Positions 8,917 through 17,878 are shown, numbered from the stretch's first letter. The stretch is 64,000 bases of DNA from Flavihumibacter cheonanensis (GCF_022352215.1 NZ_JAKRWF010000001.1:744001-808000); one strand, 5' to 3'. Translations and numbers: made by a program. The notes: generated from the letters alone by a model not told the origin.

Positions 8917-9294
8917 TCAGGCTGTTATGGCAGCCATTTTATGGGAAATATGGGCCAGTACTTCATCCATTTCCTTCGTTGGGCTAAACTCAACATACTT
9001 AAGGTTTTTAAGAACTTTACCGGTATGACCGGGAGGGAGATAAAAAAGATCCCCTTCAGTAAGTGTTTCTGTTGTTCCGTTGTCGTATTGAATCAATAAT
9101 TCGCCTTCGACTAAATAGCCCCAATGGGGGCAGTGGCAACTATCGTTTTTAAGTCCATGAAGCAATGGGGTAAAATCTGTTCCTTCAGGAAGAACATTGA
9201 AAGATGCGGTCATTCCGCCAAACCCGGAAATACCTCGCATGGTAGTATCCGGTCCTTCCATCTTAAGTGGAATGTCTTCTTTTTTGATTTTCAT
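8917..9294 (-). CDS. Cupin-domain protein
   Basis: 125 residues from the ATG at 9294 (an upstream ATG at 9339 would add a hydrophobic stretch that does not look native). The middle reads as a small single-domain cupin: HCPHWGYLVEGELLIQYDNG followed by LTEGDLFYLPPGHTGKVL, i.e. the two conserved cupin motifs with the G(X)5HXH-like and G-D-x-x-x-x-P-x-G-H patterns. Such proteins bind a metal ion and a small ligand or act as simple enzymes; the substrate cannot be predicted. No signal peptide, so probably cytosolic. It stands alone, convergent with the GH92-like gene. Confidence 0.8.
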   Translation of the reverse strand: MKIKKEDIPLKMEGPDTTMRGISGFGGMTASFNVLPEGTDFTPLLHGLKNDSCHCPHWGYLVEGELLIQYDNGTTETLTEGDLFYLPPGHTGKVLKNLKYVEFSPTKEMDEVLAHISHKMAAITA

Positions 9295-9368
9295 AACCAA
9301 TAATTTAATGGTGATCAAAAAGAAAAATAAAGATACCAAACTTTGGGTACTGATTCCGATTAAAATTT

Positions 9369-9665
9369 ATGCTTCCTGAAGTTGTTCTAATACATAATTG
9401 TCAAGAAAAATTTCATGAGTCGGTTACTGCGTCAACAGAAGCCAGTGAAGTACTTTGTTTGTCATATTCAAATCGGGAGAAATTATGCGGAGAAATGGAA
9501 AAGATGGAACATTTTCAGAAAAAAACCAATCGCAGAAATGTAGCGCTGCAGCAACGCATATTTTCCCTGTTAAGCTGCAGTGCAAAAGAACGATACGATC
9601 AGTTGTTGCAACTGTACCCTGAACTATTTCAAACAGTACCCAAGCAATTGATTGTTTCAAGGTGA
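9369..9665 (+). pseudogene. Remnant of a Crp/Fnr-family regulator
   Basis: A 98-residue open frame whose latter part, RIFSLLSCSAKERYDQLL, then YPELFQTVPKQLIVSR, matches the region linking the cyclic-nucleotide-binding domain and the HTH in Bacteroidota Crp/Fnr proteins (compare the intact genes at 18320 and 37428, which read NELLFYNPEKRYLNLL and QKIPQKYLSSYLGITPQSLSRIRK). The frame stops just where the HTH recognition helix should follow, and most of the effector domain is missing at the front. The bases after the stop do not resume the domain in another frame. I therefore read it as a decayed copy cut at both ends. A functional micro-protein is possible but less likely. Confidence 0.65.
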
Positions 9666-9830
9666 TCTGCCGCACAAAATAATGTGCGATAGTTCCTTTT
9701 TCAGTTTAGCTGGAAATTGAAGGGTCTCCATACCGGGACCATTCTACTGCAGCATGGGTATAGAAAATTTCCTACCGCCAGCTGGAAAATGGAAACATCC
9801 GAGCGAAAATCTATATCTTGATAATTATCA

Positions 9831-9861
9831 TTTGTGTGATGTGGGAACTTATTTAATCTTG
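9831..9861 (+). promoter_or_regulatory. Bacteroidota-type promoter before the SDR
   Basis: TTTG at 9831-9834, exactly 19 bp, then TAATCTTG at 9854-9861 (one mismatch to TAnnTTTG). The ATG of the SDR follows 17 bp later. The rest of 9666-9830 holds nothing I recognise. Confidence 0.55.
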
Positions 9862-9877
9862 CCCAAACAATTGGATA

Positions 9878-10690
9878 ATGACTACTTCAGTTCAGCAGCG
9901 ATTTGTACAGGATTATGGTCCATGGGCACTGGTAACCGGAGCATCTTCCGGCATAGGTAACCAGATTGCTTTGCAATTAAGTGAAATGGGTTTGAACCTG
10001 GTGATACATGGTCGCAATACAACTGCCCTGGAATTACTGGCCAATGAAATTCGGTCCGGAGGAAGGGAAGTTCTTGTGCTTTCAGGTGATCTTTCCCTGA
10101 CTCATGACAATGAACTCATGCTGGAGCGTACGGCCCACCTGCAAATCGGGCTTTTTGTGGCATCCGCGGGATATGCTACTTCTGGTTTGTTTGCTGGCAG
10201 CAAGCTGGATGAAGAGATTGATATGCTGCAGGTTAATGTGCAGGCCGTACTGACACAGGTACATAGCTTTATACAGCGATTCAAAGGCAGAAAGCGAAGT
10301 GGAATTATTTTAATAAGCTCTATCGTGGGCTTTCAGGGCGTACCATAAGCTGCTCATTATGCTGCCACCAAAGCATATGTACAAACTTTAGGAGAGGGCT
10401 TATCAAGAGAACTTAAAAAGGAAGGTATAGACATACTTGTTGCTGCACCCGGACCTGTTCATACGGGATTTGCTAGCAGGGCGCAAATGAAAATGAAGCA
10501 AGCTTTGCTACCGGCAGATGTGGCAAGAGCCTGCCTGAACAATCTTGGAAAAAAAAGCACCTTGAAGCCGGGTTGGTTAAGTAAACTGTTATATTATTCG
10601 TTGGCAATGTTACCGAGGGCCGGAAAAATTCGCATAATGGAAAAAGTTATGAAAGATATGGTTCAGCGAAAGTCCGATTCATTGGCCTGA
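9878..10690 (+). pseudogene. Short-chain dehydrogenase/reductase interrupted by one in-frame TAA
   Basis: The first part reads as a normal SDR: WALVTGASSGIGNQ (TGxxxGxG cofactor loop), FVASAGYATSG (NAG-like), and ILISSIVGFQGVP with the catalytic-type Ser. A TAA at 10346-10348 stops the frame, but the same frame continues without any shift as AAHYAATKAYVQTLGEGL, which contains the catalytic YxxxK, then LVAAPGPVHTGF, and a normal C-terminus with TGA at 10688-10690. A single substitution (for example CAA to TAA) explains everything. The truncated product would lack the catalytic Tyr and Lys, so it should be inactive unless the stop is read through or is a sequencing error. The last 28 bp overlap the convergent HNH gene. 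Confidence 0.85.
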
Positions 10691-11292
10691 AGTTGTTGGT
10701 TTAAAAATTCTATAATTTGATTCCGATCTTCTTCCGTAGTTTGATATTCATTTTTCTGAATGGGATCCTGGAGAAAAAGAGCTGTTGTATTTTTTCCTGA
10801 AAGCGCTGTTTCAAATTTGACTATAAAGCCAATTTCGCCAAACAGTTCGATATAGCCATTCATCCAACGACTCTGCTCCTGGGCTTCCAAATAAATGAGG
10901 TGTAGGGGCAATTCATTATAAAAATGGGGTACTACCCGGAAATGCTTTTGTATGGAATCATAGTGTAGGATGCTGGTTGCAGGTTTCCATTCCCAATAGT
11001 AGAAGTTTGCGATTATTTTATGCACTGCCATCATCACCATTTCTATTGTGAATGGCTGCCGTTTCCAATCCTGGCTGGAATTGATTCTGTCGGGTTGTAT
11101 ACCAAATTTTTCCAATTGATTCCTGCAGTAGGCTACAAGTGCCTGGTCAATTGTACTACCCGCTTTTTCATTGCAGGTTTTGCAGAGAATTCGCCGGCTT
11201 TTGGTTGAGCCACCCAATGCACTGGGGATAATATGTTCCCAGGACTGGTTTTTACGATTTAACAACGCATGACAGGAATAGCAGGTAGCCAT
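10663..11292 (-). CDS. HNH-endonuclease-domain protein
   Basis: 209 residues. The N-terminus is an HNH_5-type zinc-finger nuclease fold: CYSC at 4-7, WEHIIPSALGGS with His20, then LCKTCNEKAG with Cys37, Cys40 and Asn41. The remaining 160 residues have no motif I know. Proteins of this shape are found as stand-alone genes in many bacteria, and the role (DNA repair, defence or RNA cleavage) is not established. It ends inside the 3' end of the broken SDR on the other strand, and it follows the DoxX-like gene after 9 bp, so it is likely the last gene of an AraC-DoxX-HNH transcript. Confidence 0.8.
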   Translation of the reverse strand: MATCYSCHALLNRKNQSWEHIIPSALGGSTKSRRILCKTCNEKAGSTIDQALVAYCRNQLEKFGIQPDRINSSQDWKRQPFTIEMVMMAVHKIIANFYYWEWKPATSILHYDSIQKHFRVVPHFYNELPLHLIYLEAQEQSRWMNGYIELFGEIGFIVKFETALSGKNTTALFLQDPIQKNEYQTTEEDRNQIIEFLNQQLQANESDFR

Positions 11293-11301
11293 CGCTGTAA
11301 T

Positions 11302-11709
11302 TTACTTGATTTGCCTTATCAGTAATCGTAAATGTATCAAGGCAGCCAGAAGAAAAAATGCCGGTATATACGGTGGTTTGATTTTCAACGGTAAGACAGC
11401 TGCAGGAACTCCCGGATGCAGGTGTACATATATGCCGGTGGCCATCATGAATACAAGCAGTGATGTTGAAGTGATTCCTATGAATCTGAGATTTCCGGGG
11501 CTAAATTTTTCGCGGTTGATCACTGTAAGCAGCAACATAGCACCTACACCTATTTCACCAATAATGCCCAGCCAGTAAGCGGCAGTTCCAAGTCCGCTTG
11601 AACTAATCTGTGTCTGATACCAGGAACGAAAGGGATCTATAAATTTGAGGATACCAAAAACAAAAATTGAAACACCTAAGAAGGCAGCAAGAAAATGAAT
11701 CTGTTTCAT
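11302..11709 (-). CDS. Small DoxX-like four-helix membrane protein
   Basis: 135 residues with four predicted membrane helices (about 5-23, 43-62, 77-97, 111-130). The order of helices and the FGILKFIDPF segment in the first helix resemble the DoxX/DoxD-like family; the molecular function is unknown. It lies between the AraC gene (36 bp upstream) and the HNH gene (9 bp downstream) on the same strand. A second DoxX-type protein occurs at 16528. Assignment is by topology and size more than by a conserved motif. Confidence 0.6.
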   Translation of the reverse strand: MKQIHFLAAFLGVSIFVFGILKFIDPFRSWYQTQISSSGLGTAAYWLGIIGEIGVGAMLLLTVINREKFSPGNLRFIGITSTSLLVFMMATGIYVHLHPGVPAAVLPLKIKPPYIPAFFLLAALIHLRLLIRQIK

Positions 11710-11745
11710 AAAGCAAAACTACTGGTGGCCAATCGGAAAGAATGG

Positions 11746-12630
11746 TCAGTTTTGCCCAAAAGCTGGTCTGTTTGGTTCAGGATCCGGGCGATTGTTTCTG
11801 AATTCCATTGGTGAATGGCCAGTCCATTTCCGAAAAACTTTGGTGAAATGAGACGGGTCCTGAAATCCGGTACGGTAGGCTATTTCCTGAATGCTAAGGG
11901 AGGACCGTTGTAGTAAATTGCAGGCTTCCCTGATTTTCCGTGATTGTATGTATTGAGCTGGGCTATCCTGGTATATTTTTTCAAACTGTCGTTTAAAGCT
12001 TGAAAGGCTCATGCCGGTTAAATAGGCGAGATCATTGATGCTTACACGTGAAAAAATATGAGCCTCAATGGTTTCTTTGAAAGAGGCCAGTTGAGGGGAA
12101 AAGAGTTGATCAATTAAATCGTTGATAGATACGGCATAGTTAGTTTGCACCAGCAGTAAAACCAGTTCACGAATTTTGCAGGTTAAAATTGCAGCATTGG
12201 CTAATTCAGGTGATTCAAAATAAACAGCAAGCGATTGTATAAATGCCGCTAACACCTGCGAACTGGTTACTGGTGCTAGATTTGACGGGGCTAAGGCACT
12301 TTTAATAGATAATTGATTATCCTGCTGAATTAGTTTTTTTAAAAGATCTTTTGGCAAGTGAATGGCTATGACGGTTGCTGGAGTTTGATCTGTCTGTTGC
12401 AGTATTTCGGCAAAATAAATTCCACATTTAAGCAACAGGTTCTCCCCGGATTGCATGTTATGAATTCCATTTATGGATTCAAGTTCCAGGCTGCCGTTGC
12501 TTAAAAAAAGCAGGCAGGCTTCATTCGGGAAAATAGCCTTGTGCTTGAAAGGAGGTTCAATGGTTAGTCGTTCAAAAATAACCTGTCCGTTGATTTTTAA
12601 AATCTCTCGTTGAGCGATCATGGTTTGCAA
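11746..12630 (-). CDS. AraC-family transcriptional regulator
   Basis: 294 residues. The C-terminal 100 residues are a clear AraC/XylS double HTH: INDLAYLTGMSLSSFKRQFEKIY for the first helix-turn-helix and IQEIAYRTGFQDPSHFTKVFRKWTGHSPMEFR (positions about 243-275) for the second. The N-terminal part looks like the cupin-type sensor half of the exsA/AraC effector-binding class, with no ligand predictable. A second ATG three codons in (12621) is an equally good start. The gene heads an apparent operon with the DoxX-like and HNH genes. Its 5' end overlaps the promoter of the divergent TonB-C gene, so the regulator could also affect that gene (inference). Confidence 0.88.
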   Translation of the reverse strand: MQTMIAQREILKINGQVIFERLTIEPPFKHKAIFPNEACLLFLSNGSLELESINGIHNMQSGENLLLKCGIYFAEILQQTDQTPATVIAIHLPKDLLKKLIQQDNQLSIKSALAPSNLAPVTSSQVLAAFIQSLAVYFESPELANAAILTCKIRELVLLLVQTNYAVSINDLIDQLFSPQLASFKETIEAHIFSRVSINDLAYLTGMSLSSFKRQFEKIYQDSPAQYIQSRKIREACNLLQRSSLSIQEIAYRTGFQDPSHFTKVFRKWTGHSPMEFRNNRPDPEPNRPAFGQN

Positions 12631-12654
12631 ATCTCATAATTTTTTCTATTTTGG
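12624..12654 (+). promoter_or_regulatory. Bacteroidota-type promoter before the TonB-C gene
   Basis: TTTG at 12624-12627, 19 bp, then TATTTTGG at 12647-12654 (one mismatch to TAnnTTTG). The ATG at 12659 is only 4 bp further, which would give a leaderless or almost leaderless mRNA. The -33 part lies inside the start of the divergent AraC gene. Confidence 0.5.
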
Positions 12655-12658
12655 CTAT

Positions 12659-13408
12659 ATGAAAATACTGCTGACTACCTTATCCTTCCTGCTAATTTTC
12701 GGAAATGCTGCTTTTGCTCAAAAGAAAAAAAGCAAAGAAAATTTTTATGTATTTGATAAAAACTGGAATGGTACTACTCTGGAGGCTGCTGAATACATGT
12801 TACGGGTGCAACAGCGAAGCGATACCTGCTGGCAGTTTGATTATTACAATTTTAAAGGTCCATTAATCAAAACAGAGCAATACAAAGACCGGGAGGGTAA
12901 ACAATTACATGGTGCGGCGAGGTATTACAACGGAAAAGGATTGTTGGATTCTTTCGGTGTTTATGTAAACGGAAAAAAACACGGGAACTTTTATAAGCTG
13001 GTTCCAGTTGACAGTCTTCCATTTAAAACGCTATACGTTTACCATGAAGACCAGCTGATGAAAACCATCAATTTTTTGGATAATGATAAAGATAACAGTA
13101 ATTCAGCTGATGGAAAAGAATCTGAATATCCGGGCGGCATTGGTAGCTGGAGCAAATTTTTGTCAAAAAACCTAAGCTATCCCAAACGAGCAGTTGATCT
13201 CAACATTCAAGGTAGGGTGACTGTCTTTTTTATGGTAAATGAATCAGGTCAGGTAATCGAACCTTTCATTGGAAAATCGATCGAATATACATTGGACGAT
13301 GAATCTATCCGTATGATTTCCATCTCCGGAAAATGGATACCAGCTGTAAAGGATGGGAAAAATGTAAAAACCTACAAACATCAGCCAATTGTTTACCGGT
13401 TGGAATAA
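12659..13408 (+). CDS. Periplasmic protein with TonB C-terminal domain
   Basis: About 249 residues from the ATG at 12659, chosen because it begins a signal peptide (MKILLTTLSFLLIFGNAAFA before Gln); the frame is open further upstream. The middle part contains MORN-like strand repeats (GAARYYNGKGLLDSFG, YVNGKKHGNFYKL). The last 85 residues, from LSKNLSYPKRAVDLNIQGRV through VNESGQVIEPFI to GKWIPAVKDGK, match the TonB_C fold with the usual YPxxA and GxV patterns. There is no N-terminal membrane anchor or proline-rich spacer, so it is not a classical TonB; such proteins are common in Bacteroidota and may contact outer-membrane receptors. The 3' end overlaps the convergent monooxygenase-like gene by 16 bp. 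Confidence 0.82.
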   Translation: MKILLTTLSFLLIFGNAAFAQKKKSKENFYVFDKNWNGTTLEAAEYMLRVQQRSDTCWQFDYYNFKGPLIKTEQYKDREGKQLHGAARYYNGKGLLDSFGVYVNGKKHGNFYKLVPVDSLPFKTLYVYHEDQLMKTINFLDNDKDNSNSADGKESEYPGGIGSWSKFLSKNLSYPKRAVDLNIQGRVTVFFMVNESGQVIEPFIGKSIEYTLDDESIRMISISGKWIPAVKDGKNVKTYKHQPIVYRLE

Positions 13409-13785
13409 TTGTCCGGTTTTCTCGCAACTCGTATGATCGAAACATCAATCAGCTCCAGCGATTTTACCATGTCCTTGACCGTTTCCTTGTATTTCAGGAA
13501 ATGAGCTGTTTTGATGTGCGACAAATAGGCACTGCTATCAGCATAAATTTCAAGAATGGTGATCCGGTGCGGAGCTGTTTTTTCAGCAACTGCATAATAG
13601 GTTAGCACCCCTGGTTCTTTTTTTATTGCTGCTTGCATTTGTTCTTTTAGTGCCTGGTTGTACGCTTCCAATTGTTTGGGGTCCACTTCAATTTTAGCAA
13701 GGCGAACCATTCGTTGAGAAGACTGAGCAATAGTGAAGAGATGTATACCCAATAACAAGGCTAGCAAAAAATAGTACTTATTCAT
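13393..13785 (-). CDS. Exported ABM-domain protein (putative quinol monooxygenase)
   Basis: 130 residues with a signal peptide ([20 protein letters not shown] before Gln-Ser). The mature part is an antibiotic-biosynthesis-monooxygenase (ABM) ferredoxin-like fold: [20 protein letters not shown], then [40 protein letters not shown]. Family members such as YgiN oxidise quinols without a cofactor. Export to the periplasm is less common for this fold but occurs in Bacteroidota. It overlaps the end of the TonB-C gene by 16 bp on the opposite strand, and 63 bp separate it from the divergent CocE-type hydrolase. Confidence 0.82.
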   Translation of the reverse strand: MNKYYFLLALLLGIHLFTIAQSSQRMVRLAKIEVDPKQLEAYNQALKEQMQAAIKKEPGVLTYYAVAEKTAPHRITILEIYADSSAYLSHIKTAHFLKYKETVKDMVKSLELIDVSIIRVARKPDNYSNR

Positions 13786-13848
13786 TCGGTTGCATTTCTG
13801 CTAAGTTACTTTAATGGAAAGCTGCTTTCAAATTCTTACATTCGGATT

Positions 13849-15735
13849 ATGAAAAAGATTTCCCTGCTCATTATAGCCATTCTGCTGGTATTGCAACTGT
13901 CGGCTCAGGATACTGCAACTATATACAGGAAACTCGATTCCATCGCCATCATTGACCAGAAGGTTATGATGCCCATGCGTGATGGAGTCAGGCTTGCTAC
14001 GGATATTTATCGCCCTAAAGGCAATCAGAAAGTACCGATTGTATTCAGCCGGACACCCTATAATTTCAATACCTGGGTAGATGGTAAGATGACCACACGT
14101 ACCCTGGAAGATGCCTATGCTGCCGTTAGCCGGGGGTATGCTTATGTCGTACAGAATGAGCGTGGACGCTTTTTTTCAGAAGGGGAATGGGATATCCTGG
14201 GTACGCCCCTAACCGATAGTTATGATGCATTCGAATGGATGTCGAAGCAATCCTGGAGCAATGGAAAAATCGGATTGATTGGTTGTTCCTCAACTGCTGA
14301 ATGGCAGATGGCTGCGGCCTCGCTGAACCATCCTGCATTGGCGGCAATGGTAGCACAGGGATTTGGCGCCGGAGTCGGCAGGGTAGGAAAATTTTACGAG
14401 CAGGGGAACTGGTACCGGGGTGGGGCCCAACAAATGTTGTTTACCGCCTGGTTGTATGGAACACAGCATGATCTGTACCGGCCCAGGCTTCCTAAAGAAA
14501 TCAGTCAACAGGACCTGCAACGTATTCAACGGTTTTATGATATGGGTCCGGAAATGCCAAGAGTTGATTGGGCGGAAAAACTGAAGCACTTACCGGTAAA
14601 AGATATCATTAAAAATGCACAGGGCTCAACCGGCATTTATGATAAGATGATAGTTCGAAAACCAAATGATCCGGCCTGGTTCCAGGGAGGGTTGTACCAT
14701 GATAATATGCCGATGGAAGTGCCAACATTCTGGTTTGTTTCCTGGTACGATGTATCCTCAGCTCCCAATATTGCACTTTTTAATCATGTGCGCAATACAG
14801 CAAAGAAGCCAGGAGTTGCTGATAACCAATACCTGATCATTGCACCGGTTTTGCATTGTTCTTATAAACGTGCTTCTGAAAATACAGTTGTAGGAGAAAG
14901 GAGTGTGGGAGATGCCCGATTGAATTATGATGAACTAACCTGGGGCTGGTTTGATATGCTCCTGACAGGAGAGCAGAATAATTTTAAGGCCAGCAATCCG
15001 CGTGTCCGGTATTATACCATGGGTAGCAACAAATGGCAGCAGGCGGAAAGTTTTCCTTTGCCCAATACCGAAATGCGCAGCTTTTATTTAAATAGTGGTG
15101 GCAGCGCTAACAGTCGCCTTGGAGATGGCACCCTGAGCACCAAAAAGCCAAATGCAAAAAGTAAATCCGATACCTTCACCTATGATCCCATGAACCCGGT
15201 TCCTTCTTATGGAGGCAATGTTTGCTGTACGGGTAATGCCATTCAGGGTGGTTCCTTTGATCAGTCTGCCATGGAATTGAGAAAAGATATTCTGGTTTAT
15301 ACAACTGAAGAATTGAAAGAAGGAGTGGAGATAACAGGCTTTATTGAAAGTACATTATATGTTTCATCCACCGGCCCGGATACGGATATCACAATTAAAT
15401 TGATTGATGTATATCCGGATGGTAAAGCCTATAACCTGGATGAAACCATTCAGCGGCTTCGCTACCGGGAAGGTTACGAAAAAGAAGTGATGATGGAGAA
15501 TGGGAAAGTATATAAGGTGGATCTAACGCCGATGGTTACCAGTAATTATTTTGCTCCTGGTCACCGGATCCGAATAGAAGTTTCCAGCAGCAATTTCCCC
15601 CGATTTGAACGCAACCTGAATACCGGTGGAAATAATTATGATGAATCGGAAGGCAGGGTGGTAGAGAATAGCATTCACCATTCTGCACAATATCCTTCTG
15701 TGATCCGGCTGCCAGTCATCAAAGCTGGAAAATGA
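13849..15735 (+). CDS. CocE/NonD-family (X-Pro dipeptidyl-peptidase-type) hydrolase
   Basis: 628 residues with a Sec signal peptide (about 1-19). [17 protein letters not shown] is the typical opening of the S15/CocE alpha/beta-hydrolase domain. [15 protein letters not shown] (about 139-153) is the nucleophile elbow with Ser147, where Ser replaces the usual Tyr after the nucleophile. The C-terminal jelly-roll domain is recognised by [26 protein letters not shown] and [25 protein letters not shown], again diagnostic. Substrates in the family range from acyl esters and amides to X-Pro peptides; none can be assigned. It probably acts in the periplasm. Confidence 0.92.
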   Translation: MKKISLLIIAILLVLQLSAQDTATIYRKLDSIAIIDQKVMMPMRDGVRLATDIYRPKGNQKVPIVFSRTPYNFNTWVDGKMTTRTLEDAYAAVSRGYAYVVQNERGRFFSEGEWDILGTPLTDSYDAFEWMSKQSWSNGKIGLIGCSSTAEWQMAAASLNHPALAAMVAQGFGAGVGRVGKFYEQGNWYRGGAQQMLFTAWLYGTQHDLYRPRLPKEISQQDLQRIQRFYDMGPEMPRVDWAEKLKHLPVKDIIKNAQGSTGIYDKMIVRKPNDPAWFQGGLYHDNMPMEVPTFWFVSWYDVSSAPNIALFNHVRNTAKKPGVADNQYLIIAPVLHCSYKRASENTVVGERSVGDARLNYDELTWGWFDMLLTGEQNNFKASNPRVRYYTMGSNKWQQAESFPLPNTEMRSFYLNSGGSANSRLGDGTLSTKKPNAKSKSDTFTYDPMNPVPSYGGNVCCTGNAIQGGSFDQSAMELRKDILVYTTEELKEGVEITGFIESTLYVSSTGPDTDITIKLIDVYPDGKAYNLDETIQRLRYREGYEKEVMMENGKVYKVDLTPMVTSNYFAPGHRIRIEVSSSNFPRFERNLNTGGNNYDESEGRVVENSIHHSAQYPSVIRLPVIKAGK

Positions 15736-15749
15736 TTTTTCGCGGGAAA

Positions 15750-15780
15750 TTTGGATTTTGTTTTTCTTCTATTATTTTTG
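15750..15780 (+). promoter_or_regulatory. Bacteroidota-type promoter before the beta-barrel protein
   Basis: TTTG at 15750-15753, exactly 19 bp, then TATTTTTG at 15773-15780, a full match to TTTG-N19-TAnnTTTG. The start codon follows 25 bp later. This is the best promoter match in the window. Confidence 0.75.
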
Positions 15781-15805
15781 AGCCCATTAAAAACTAACTT
15801 TTTCT

Positions 15806-16423
15806 ATGAAAAACAATTTCCTTAAACCACTCGTAGTGGCCTGTTCCTCCTTTTTTCTTATTTCAACGGCTTCTTTCGCTCAGGTTAGTGTAGGTCCTGA
15901 AGCTGGTTTTACTGCTTCTGGCTTGTATGATCAGGATGCAAATACGTATGCAGGGTTGAATTATCAGATTGGGGCAACTGCACATTTTCAATTGAATCAT
16001 TTCCTGGCTGTTCGTCCATCGGTTTTATATCGTGCGGGTAAATTGTCTTATGAAGGATGGGATGAGTTTAAGCTGAACCGCATCTCTGTTCCTGTTCCCA
16101 TTATGTATTCTCATGTTTTCAACAATAACAGTACAATCTTTGCTGGTCTGGGGCCGAATTTTATGTATACACTGTCCGGTAAATATTCCTATGATGGGTT
16201 TACAGAAGATATTCAATTTGGCAAGGGTGAGGATGAAATGAAAAGAATGGATATTGGCGTTCAGATAAAAGGGGGTTACCAGTTTGCAAATGGTATTGCA
16301 CTTAGTACTTTTTTCAACTTCGGAACAACCAATTTGTCAAATGTAGACGGTCAAAAACTCCGCTCTCTGGATGCCGTAGGATTTTCCGTAGGTTGGATGT
16401 TTGGCAGTCATTCGTCTGAATAA
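15806..16423 (+). CDS. Outer-membrane beta-barrel protein (PorT/OmpA-barrel type)
   Basis: 205 residues. A signal peptide (ending STASFA before Gln) is followed by VSVGPEAGFTASGLY and alternating hydrophobic strands such as FLAVRPSVLYRAGKL, ISVPVPIMYSHVF, IFAGLGPNFMYTLSGKY and VGFSVGWMFG. This is the layout of an eight-stranded PorT-like barrel. Function is unknown for most of these proteins. It has its own strong promoter and a terminator behind it, so it is probably a single-gene, well-expressed transcript. Confidence 0.82.
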   Translation: MKNNFLKPLVVACSSFFLISTASFAQVSVGPEAGFTASGLYDQDANTYAGLNYQIGATAHFQLNHFLAVRPSVLYRAGKLSYEGWDEFKLNRISVPVPIMYSHVFNNNSTIFAGLGPNFMYTLSGKYSYDGFTEDIQFGKGEDEMKRMDIGVQIKGGYQFANGIALSTFFNFGTTNLSNVDGQKLRSLDAVGFSVGWMFGSHSSE

Positions 16424-16463
16424 TTCCCCACCTTCATTTTATTCGCATAGATATGTACGCGAG

Positions 16464-16505
16464 CAGAAAAGTCAGGCTTGAACCCAGTACCACCTGACTT
16501 TTCTG
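16464..16505. terminator. Bidirectional terminator between barrel protein and DoxX
   Basis: CAGAAAAGTCAGG (16464-16476) pairs perfectly with CCTGACTTTTCTG (16493-16505), loop 16 nt, followed by a T-run on the plus strand (from 16510) and with A-rich bases inside the stem. It separates two convergent genes. Confidence 0.85.
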
Positions 16506-16527
16506 TTGGTTTTTTTATGAAAGGAAA

Positions 16528-16905
16528 TCAGCGAAGTAATGGAAGAAATTTATTGCGATTTTCCCAGATAATCCAGCCAATTACTATCCATATTATCAAT
16601 GCCATAATAAGTCCGTCCGGGGCAACCGTTAGATGCGTCAAAAGTACTCCTGTCATTACCGGCAAAACAATTAACAATCCCATTGCGCGGGTCCTTGGAA
16701 AAAGGATCAGCAGTCCGCCTGTTAGTTCGGCAGTCGCAATCAGCGGCATCAACCAGGATATCTCCATAAGTGCCTTGCTGTCTTTTAATAATGGTTCCGG
16801 CAGATTTTCAGGTACCGGCAGGTAATTGAAAAATTTGTTCAGGCCTCCATTGATCAGGAGCAATCCGAATAAAGCAGAAACAATATTGAAAATTTTATTT
16901 TTCAT
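16528..16905 (-). CDS. DoxX-family membrane protein
   Basis: 125 residues from the ATG at 16905 (an ATG at 16932 is possible). Four membrane helices; the first carries ALFGLLLINGGLNKFFNYLP and the second PLIATAELTGGLLILFPRTRAMG, the usual DoxX features (Gly-Leu-Asn-Lys-Phe and the E-x-x-GG-L motif). Its start lies inside the last codons of the SRPBCC-VOC gene (11-bp overlap), so translation is probably coupled. It is the third gene of the ArsR operon. Confidence 0.82.
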   Translation of the reverse strand: MKNKIFNIVSALFGLLLINGGLNKFFNYLPVPENLPEPLLKDSKALMEISWLMPLIATAELTGGLLILFPRTRAMGLLIVLPVMTGVLLTHLTVAPDGLIMALIIWIVIGWIIWENRNKFLPLLR

Positions 16906-17878
16906 GGGTAGGTTGTTTTTTATTATTAACATGAATCATCCAGTTAATACCAAACTTATCCGTGAAACTTCCGAAATACGCACCAAAGAACATATCCTGC
17001 ATGGGCATTTCGATGACACCACCTTCCGAAAGCGCTTTGAAAATCCGATCTGCTTCAGCTCTTGATTCGGGTTCCAGCTGAATATGCATGTTGTTACCTT
17101 GTGATAAGATAAATCCCATTTCTTTTGGCGCGTCTGTACCCATCAGGATATGTCCACCAAGTATAGGTAACTCTACATGCAAGACCATATTTTTTATGTT
17201 TTCGGCTACTGGTGGGTGCGAGGAATCAGGAGGAAGATCGCCAAACCTGGTGATACCATTAATAAATTCTGATTGAAAAACATCCCGGTAAAAATAGAAA
17301 GCCTCATCTGTGTTTCCTGCGAAATTGAGATAGGTTGATACCCTGGCGCTGGAATCTGTTCGGTTTTGCTTTCGCAGAGAAAATTGTGCAGCAATGTATT
17401 GATCCAGATTTTCCAGTCCGGCTGTAAAGCCTTCCCTGAAGCCCATCTGAATGATGGTTTCCAGGTCTTCCAATTTTTCAAACTGCAGTTGTATACGCAC
17501 CAGGGTTTGCCCTTCGGCTGGTTCAAAATCATTGCTCCATTGAACCCTGGGTTTAGTATCATTAATAATGCCCTCTTCATTGCAGAAAGCATCCATTCCT
17601 GAAAAATGTTTCAGTGGGATTATCTTTTCAAAATCGAAAAGGCACCAGTGTTTTTCGCCTTCAGGTCCCTGCATATAATACAACCAGCGTCCGCCTTCTG
17701 TGAAATTCATTGATTGGGTGACCGCCTGCCAGGGTTTGGGGGCCCACCACTGGTCAAGAATATCGGCTTCCGTCCAGGCAGCCCACACCAGTTTCACATC
17801 CGCATCAAAGGAGCGTTCCACATGGATCCTTTTGTTTTCCTTGTCTGTTGTGAATTCAAATAGGATGGTTTTGTTCAT
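16895..17878 (-). CDS. Fusion of an AHSA1/SRPBCC domain and a VOC (PhnB-like) domain
   Basis: 327 residues in two parts. Residues about 10-165 are an AHSA1-type SRPBCC lipid-binding fold: IHVERSFDADVKLVWAAWTE, LDQWWAPKPWQAVTQSMNF, EGGRWLYYMQGPEG and the final GFREGFTAGLENLDQYIA. Residues about 175-320 are a VOC/glyoxalase domain of the PhnB type: STYLNFAGNTDEAFYFYRDVF, ILMGTDAPKEMG, MQDMFFGAYFGSFTDKFGINWMIH. Both kinds of gene usually sit separately behind an ArsR regulator, so this looks like a fusion of two operon members. The start overlaps the ArsR stop by 4 bp (ATGA). The substrate is unknown. Confidence 0.88.
   Translation of the reverse strand: MNKTILFEFTTDKENKRIHVERSFDADVKLVWAAWTEADILDQWWAPKPWQAVTQSMNFTEGGRWLYYMQGPEGEKHWCLFDFEKIIPLKHFSGMDAFCNEEGIINDTKPRVQWSNDFEPAEGQTLVRIQLQFEKLEDLETIIQMGFREGFTAGLENLDQYIAAQFSLRKQNRTDSSARVSTYLNFAGNTDEAFYFYRDVFQSEFINGITRFGDLPPDSSHPPVAENIKNMVLHVELPILGGHILMGTDAPKEMGFILSQGNNMHIQLEPESRAEADRIFKALSEGGVIEMPMQDMFFGAYFGSFTDKFGINWMIHVNNKKQPTHEK

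Noticed and set aside
10663-11292. HNH gene as a homing endonuclease inside an intron or intein
   Set aside because: It is a free-standing gene with its own start. The neighbouring SDR is broken by a point stop and not by an insertion.
16025-16216. Open frame opposite the beta-barrel gene
   Set aside because: Lies fully inside a well-supported gene with an exact promoter; no independent support.
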